Source: Legionella jordanis (GTDB lineage: Bacteria > Pseudomonadota > Gammaproteobacteria > Legionellales > Legionellaceae). From it: 64,000 bases of DNA. Every line of letters starts with the position of its first letter. The stretch's first letter is position 1. Of this stretch, positions 60,325-64,000 are shown piece by piece. A program made the translations under genes and the position numbers. The stretch covers positions 1,643,501-1,707,500 of the forward strand of contig NZ_LR134383.1 of the NCBI RefSeq assembly GCF_900637635.1. Direction: 5' to 3'. The notes beneath the pieces are model-generated. The model had not been told where the DNA came from, searched no databases, and saw nothing but the letters and a program-made list of their open reading frames with translations.

Positions 60325-61032
60325 TCATTTCATGTCTTTTTTAGCGCTACACCGCTTAAACAGCACAGGCAATAATGATAGTAATGCCAGTGCAAATAAA
60401 GGCAAAAAGATTCCTGGCTTAAGGATTATGCCAAAATCCGGTTTTTTTTGAGCTTCTAAATAATATCCAAGATTGCTGCCAATCAGCACATAAATTACCG
60501 ATGTGGGAATAATACCTATTAAAGTGGCTGTAAAAAAAGTTGCACGAGGGACGCCCAGCAATGCAGGGACGATGTTAGTTACCCAAAAAGGAAATGCTGG
60601 CATTAACCTTAGAAATAAAAGGTAGGAAAAAGCATTTTGTTGAAACCCTTTGGTCATTTTTACAAGCCATTTATTTGTTTTCTCAGCAAGCCAACCACGA
60701 AATGCCAAGTCTATGGCAAGAAAAAGAATAAATGCACCAGTTGTCGCACTTAGGATGACCGCAACCGTTCCTAAAACATTCCCAAAAAGATAACCTGCTG
60801 TGAGCCTAAAGAAAATGGAACCCGGAATGGAAATGGCTACACAGATTATATAAATTGCCATAAAACCAAAAAAGGCGATAAGAAAGTTCTCTCTTACCCA
60901 TGCTGTTAACCCGTTTCGATGCGCTTGCAAGGATTCATAGGATAAATAACGATACAAATGGAAATAAAAAAACAGGGCTAAAAAAATCAACAAAATAGAA
61001 ATTAAACCCCAACGTTTAAGTGGATAAAGCAT
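60325..61032 (-). CDS. TVP38/TMEM64 (DedA-superfamily) membrane protein
   Basis: A 235-aa inner-membrane protein with about five to six hydrophobic segments. The SNARE-associated/VTT domain is marked by FFRLTAGYLFGNVLGTVAV (about 75-93), and RLMPAFPFWVTNIVPALLGV (about 142-161) with its amphipathic re-entrant loop. Family members are linked to phospholipid scrambling and proton-coupled homeostasis. The gene stands alone. Confidence 0.85.
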   Translation of the reverse strand: MLYPLKRWGLISILLIFLALFFYFHLYRYLSYESLQAHRNGLTAWVRENFLIAFFGFMAIYIICVAISIPGSIFFRLTAGYLFGNVLGTVAVILSATTGAFILFLAIDLAFRGWLAEKTNKWLVKMTKGFQQNAFSYLLFLRLMPAFPFWVTNIVPALLGVPRATFFTATLIGIIPTSVIYVLIGSNLGYYLEAQKKPDFGIILKPGIFLPLFALALLSLLPVLFKRCSAKKDMK

Positions 61033-61080
61033 ACATTCCCTGCTCAGCTGCTCAACGAATCAGATGGTTTTAAATCATTA

Positions 61081-61230
61081 ATGAAGTTTGAAATGCACAG
61101 CAATCGCTGTATGACAATGAATGCTTTCCTGATCTCCCGCTTGCTGGCCGATTTTCCTGACCTATCTGCCCGAACCCTATTTGATTATTCTATGCATCAG
61201 CTGCTACCAGCATTTACAGAACAATTCTGA
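61081..61230 (+). CDS. Possible 49-aa small protein
   Basis: An open frame of 49 codons in the 230-nt gap between the TVP38 gene and cvpA, starting MKFEMHSNRCMTMNAFLISR and ending with an aromatic-rich tail (FTEQF). Amino-acid composition looks protein-like, but there is no strong ribosome site, no recognised domain and no family comparison was possible. It may be noise or a remnant of a longer gene. Confidence 0.22.
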   Translation: MKFEMHSNRCMTMNAFLISRLLADFPDLSARTLFDYSMHQLLPAFTEQF

Positions 61231-61264
61231 AAGAAAACACCCCTATGCAGCAACTGCATTTTAC

Positions 61265-61909
61265 CTAGGCATCAGATAATTCAAAATCATCAGGACTGAT
61301 CAAAAAGCTGTCTTTGTTGGGCTGGGGTTTTTGCTGGCTGGTATTCACTAAAGCCGACTCAGTCTGCCCTGTGGCAGATTGCAAAGCCGTCTTCTGCGTT
61401 TGCAGTTTTTCCTTGTCAAATATCTTGGCCTGCTTGATGAACTCCGGCATTTGTGCATAAAGCCAGTCAACCACGGGATCAAATTTCGCGTACAGCAGCG
61501 AGTTGTCGGAATAAGTTTTATAAGGAACCGAGGTCATTTTTACCGCCGCCATCACCAAGGCAACAATAAAGACACCGCGGACAAAACCAAAACCCATACC
61601 TAAAAGACGGTCAGTGCCGCTAAGGCCTGAGCGTCTTAAAATAAAACTGAGCGTTGCATTAATTATCCCGCCGGTAATTAATACAGCCACCAGAATAACA
61701 ATAAAGCCCGTAACCGTTCGAGCCGTTTTATCTTGTATGTACTTTTGAAGCCAGGGATCCAGGCTTTGTGAATAACTAAAAGCAAGCCAAATGGCCAAAA
61801 TCCACACAGCAAGAGCAATTAACTCTTTAACAAAGCCTCGAATGAGGCCAGTTAAGACAGATAAACCGACAACAGCAACTATCAGCAAGTCAACCCAGTG
61901 CAACTGCAT
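61265..61909 (-). CDS. cvpA: CvpA-family membrane protein
   Basis: A 214-aa protein with four hydrophobic helices in the first 125 residues (starting near 5, 28, 64 and 108). It opens with the family hallmark WVDLLIVAVVGLSVLTGLIR (about 5-24), and RGFVKELIALAVWILAIWLA follows. The C-terminal 70 residues are polar and rich in Gln. CvpA is needed for colicin V export and for envelope homeostasis in E. coli. It starts 2 nt after the SPOR gene stop; the folC-SPOR-cvpA order is common in gammaproteobacteria. Confidence 0.9.
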   Translation of the reverse strand: MQLHWVDLLIVAVVGLSVLTGLIRGFVKELIALAVWILAIWLAFSYSQSLDPWLQKYIQDKTARTVTGFIVILVAVLITGGIINATLSFILRRSGLSGTDRLLGMGFGFVRGVFIVALVMAAVKMTSVPYKTYSDNSLLYAKFDPVVDWLYAQMPEFIKQAKIFDKEKLQTQKTALQSATGQTESALVNTSQQKPQPNKDSFLISPDDFELSDA

Positions 61910-61911
61910 AT

Positions 61912-62694
61912 CTAGCTGACTCCTGTCGTGACAACAAAGCCTCTAATTTGCATCACACTGGCTAATTGTTGCTGCAATACTCTTGCTTGCTCCTTCGGGT
62001 GGCCATCACCTACGATGACTTTGTATACCATGCCCTGGGCTGTAACCACTTTACGATACCCCGCCTTATAACCTTTGGCTCTTAGTCTGGCAACCAAAGC
62101 GTCCGCATTTTGCTGTTTTGAAAAGGTCGCCAATTGGACTGCATATTGACCTTTTATGGTGGTTTTGTTTAAGGAGGATGATTTAGCCAATGCCCCTGGT
62201 GCTGCAGGTTTGTTTTGTTTGGCAACTGTGACTGGCTTTGCAGGTTTAGCCATGGGCTTTTCTTTCATAGCGACTACAGGAACCTTCCGGCTCAATGTTT
62301 GCGTTGCCGAGGCAACCACTGCAGGTTTTTGTTTACTGATATTAACGGGTTCCACTTTAGCCTTTGCAACCATAGGTTCAACGGCTTCCTTAATGTGGTT
62401 TAATTGGCTCAATGATTCAGCCTTGGCCAAAGTAGTATCCAGTGCTTCATTTGAAACCTCAGGAATTTCCACATGGGCTACTTTGACGGTTTCAAACATT
62501 GATTTTTCACTGGGCATTGCTACTTCAGGGGCCTGTGGTTTCGGCGGTAACTTCACGGAAACGCTGACATTGTCATCGATGCGTTGATTGGATTTTTTTA
62601 TAATGGCTGGGGTAAAAATAGCCGCTATAGATAGAATCACAGCTAGCCCTATGAGCCGATGTTTAACCCGTTCATCCATCATCAATTTCATCAT
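61912..62694 (-). CDS. SPOR-domain envelope protein (DedD-like)
   Basis: A 260-aa bitopic protein: cytoplasmic N-terminus, one membrane helix (about residues 11-29), a long Pro/Lys/Ala/Val-rich periplasmic linker (about 45-175) and a C-terminal SPOR domain (about 180-258) that starts QYAVQLATFSKQQNADALV. SPOR domains bind denuded peptidoglycan at the division septum. The position between folC and cvpA matches dedD of E. coli. The ATG overlaps the folC stop by 4 nt. Confidence 0.88.
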   Translation of the reverse strand: MMKLMMDERVKHRLIGLAVILSIAAIFTPAIIKKSNQRIDDNVSVSVKLPPKPQAPEVAMPSEKSMFETVKVAHVEIPEVSNEALDTTLAKAESLSQLNHIKEAVEPMVAKAKVEPVNISKQKPAVVASATQTLSRKVPVVAMKEKPMAKPAKPVTVAKQNKPAAPGALAKSSSLNKTTIKGQYAVQLATFSKQQNADALVARLRAKGYKAGYRKVVTAQGMVYKVIVGDGHPKEQARVLQQQLASVMQIRGFVVTTGVS

Positions 62695-63971
62695 ATCTCC
62701 CCGACGTTGGTAGGATTGGACACAGCAGACAACACCTGCTCTACTGTTAGAAATGAACCATAAACTACGATTAAATCACCTGTTAGCGCCTCATTGCAAG
62801 CGGACTGATAGGCTATCACAGGATTTTCATAACAGGTTGGAACTATACCATAAATACCAAAGGCTGCGTCAAATTGTTCCAAGGATGCGGCACGGCTCCC
62901 TGATAACAGGCAAGGGTACCAGTGGTCAGCAATATCCAGAAAAGGCTCAATCAATCCAGCAATGTCTTTATCTTTTAAGGCCGAAAACAGGATATGAATT
63001 TTTTGAGGCCAATGCAGTTTTTTTACATACTCCGCTAAATTTCTTGCAGCCTGGGGGTTATGTGAAACATCCAAAAGAAGCGGCTTTTCCCCGGAAAACC
63101 ATTGCTGCCTTCCAGGCAAACTCAAATGAGACAGTTGCCTTGCCGTTTCAGCCAATTGAATAGGTAATTGTTGATTAAGACAAATGCAAGCCATAAGAGC
63201 TGCAGCAATTGAGTTTGGGTGCAGTTTTGGCTCGTCTATAGACAGGCAACACTCATTCCGCAGAAAAAGACTAAATTTTTGATTTTCAATTAGGTAATGA
63301 TAATGAATATTTCTTATGTAGGTTGAGCAATTTAGTGAGTCCGCATGGCTTGTAACACTGTTAGGCGGTCTTTCGTCCGCATAGATAAATGTTGTGTTTG
63401 GCCTTAATATGCCGGCTTTTTCAAAACCAATGCTTTCCTTGTCGCTTCCTAAAAACAATTGATGATCCAAGTCGATAGTAGTAATAATTGCCAAATCCGC
63501 ATCAATGATGTTAGTAGCATCCAAACGTCCCCCGAGACCCACCTCGAGAATCATTACATCGACGGGATTTTTCTTAAAATGCCACAGGGCCGCTAATGTA
63601 ACCATTTCAAAATACGTGAGCGGAACTCCATCTCTCCCATCCTCAATGCTGCAAAGGGCCTCTGCGAGATCAGCGTCGCTGATGGCTTGCTTATTTATTT
63701 TAATGCGTTCGTTAAAACTCAATAGATGGGGAGAGGTATAGCTGGCAACGTGATAACCCGCCGCAAAATACAATGATTCCAAGGCAGCAACCGTGGAACC
63801 TTTTCCGTTTGTGCCTGCCACGGAAATCACGGTTGCTTGCGGTTTTAATAAATTCAGAGAGGCAGCAACCTGGTTAATCCGAGTCAGGCCAAGTTGAATT
63901 TCTTGCTGATGAAGATTTTCAAGCTGATACAACCATTCAGCGACAGTAAAATGTCTATAGTGCTTCATCAA
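62691..63971 (-). CDS. folC: Bifunctional folylpolyglutamate synthase/dihydrofolate synthase
   Basis: FolC adds Glu to dihydropteroate and then further glutamates to folate. The 426-aa sequence shows the Mur-ligase-like ATPase P-loop SVAGTNGKGSTVAALES (about residues 50-66), SYTSPHLLSFNERIKIN (about 77-93), EVGLGGRLDATN (about 142-153) and GSDKESIGFEKAGILRP (about 174). Two adjacent ATG codons begin the frame. It is the first gene of the folC-SPOR-cvpA operon. The 29 nt at the right edge beyond its start are too short to assign; accD is the usual upstream neighbour. Confidence 0.94.
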   Translation of the reverse strand: MMKHYRHFTVAEWLYQLENLHQQEIQLGLTRINQVAASLNLLKPQATVISVAGTNGKGSTVAALESLYFAAGYHVASYTSPHLLSFNERIKINKQAISDADLAEALCSIEDGRDGVPLTYFEMVTLAALWHFKKNPVDVMILEVGLGGRLDATNIIDADLAIITTIDLDHQLFLGSDKESIGFEKAGILRPNTTFIYADERPPNSVTSHADSLNCSTYIRNIHYHYLIENQKFSLFLRNECCLSIDEPKLHPNSIAAALMACICLNQQLPIQLAETARQLSHLSLPGRQQWFSGEKPLLLDVSHNPQAARNLAEYVKKLHWPQKIHILFSALKDKDIAGLIEPFLDIADHWYPCLLSGSRAASLEQFDAAFGIYGIVPTCYENPVIAYQSACNEALTGDLIVVYGSFLTVEQVLSAVSNPTNVGEI

Positions 63972-64000
63972 AATTATGTGTTAAATCAACGTGGGACAGT

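Noticed and set aside
1..64000. CRISPR array, prophage or conjugative module
   Set aside because: No regularly spaced repeats, capsid, tail, integrase or type IV secretion genes were seen; the only mobile element is the IS481 copy.

Overview
The window is chromosomal DNA of a gammaproteobacterium, most likely a Legionella or close relative. This is inferred from gene content, not from a search: phosphatidylcholine synthase (Pcs), a small secreted protein resembling Legionella EnhB, an L,D-transpeptidase of the EnhA type, an extra CsrA-like protein, the 1,600-residue class of NAD-glutamate dehydrogenase, and a host-directed-looking orphan protein beside a membrane P450. Base composition is moderately AT-rich throughout. 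Nearly all of the DNA is coding; two tRNA genes and one complete insertion sequence are present. No CRISPR array, phage or plasmid module was seen.

Layout. 1-3162 (minus): ruvB-ybgC-tolQ-tolR-tolA, the last gene running off the left edge. 3294-5585: ygfX-sdhE (minus), ygfZ (plus), a cytochrome b561 (minus). 5738-12167 (minus): giant NAD-glutamate dehydrogenase and a succinate-semialdehyde-type dehydrogenase. 12569-15292 (plus): phosphatidylcholine synthase, small exported protein, membrane protein, CNHC redoxin, NIF3-like protein. 15389-17340 (minus): rpsF-rpsR-DUF2232-rplI. 17635-19308: a small gene split by a 1.2-kb IS481-family element with a recognisable target duplication. 19433-21419: csrA-like gene, PAP2 phosphatase, L,D-transpeptidase. 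21467-24800 (minus): fatty-acid beta-oxidation pair. 24966-25138: tRNA-Ser(GCT) and tRNA-Arg(ACG). 25481-27444: small accessory proteins.

The centrepiece is 28961-44533: six tightly packed plus-strand genes, glgE, treS-maltokinase fusion, malQ-glgB fusion, treZ, a GH57/DUF3536 protein and treY. A sugar-type MFS transporter lies divergently upstream and a secreted GH13 amylase convergently downstream. Together they describe a closed alpha-glucan/trehalose cycle: TreY and TreZ release trehalose from glucan chain ends, TreS turns trehalose into maltose, the maltokinase domain makes maltose 1-phosphate, GlgE adds maltosyl units to glucan, GlgB branches it, and MalQ recycles short chains. glgC and glgA are not in the window. 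Two of the six proteins are fusions, and TreY seems to lack an insert present in characterised homologues.

46066-64000: photolyase beside a DUF523/DUF1722 protein, a DHA2 exporter, truD, an unknown protein with a plant-IQM-like motif convergent with a long P450, ilvE, a Zn-alcohol dehydrogenase/hemerythrin pair facing a GFA-family gene, a GNAT enzyme, an ABC half-transporter, a TVP38 protein, and cvpA-SPOR-folC. Several start codons were moved from the longest open frame to a better-supported site (tolQ, ybgC, rpsF, csrA-like, thiolase, alcohol dehydrogenase, hemerythrin, amylase and others), as explained in each entry.
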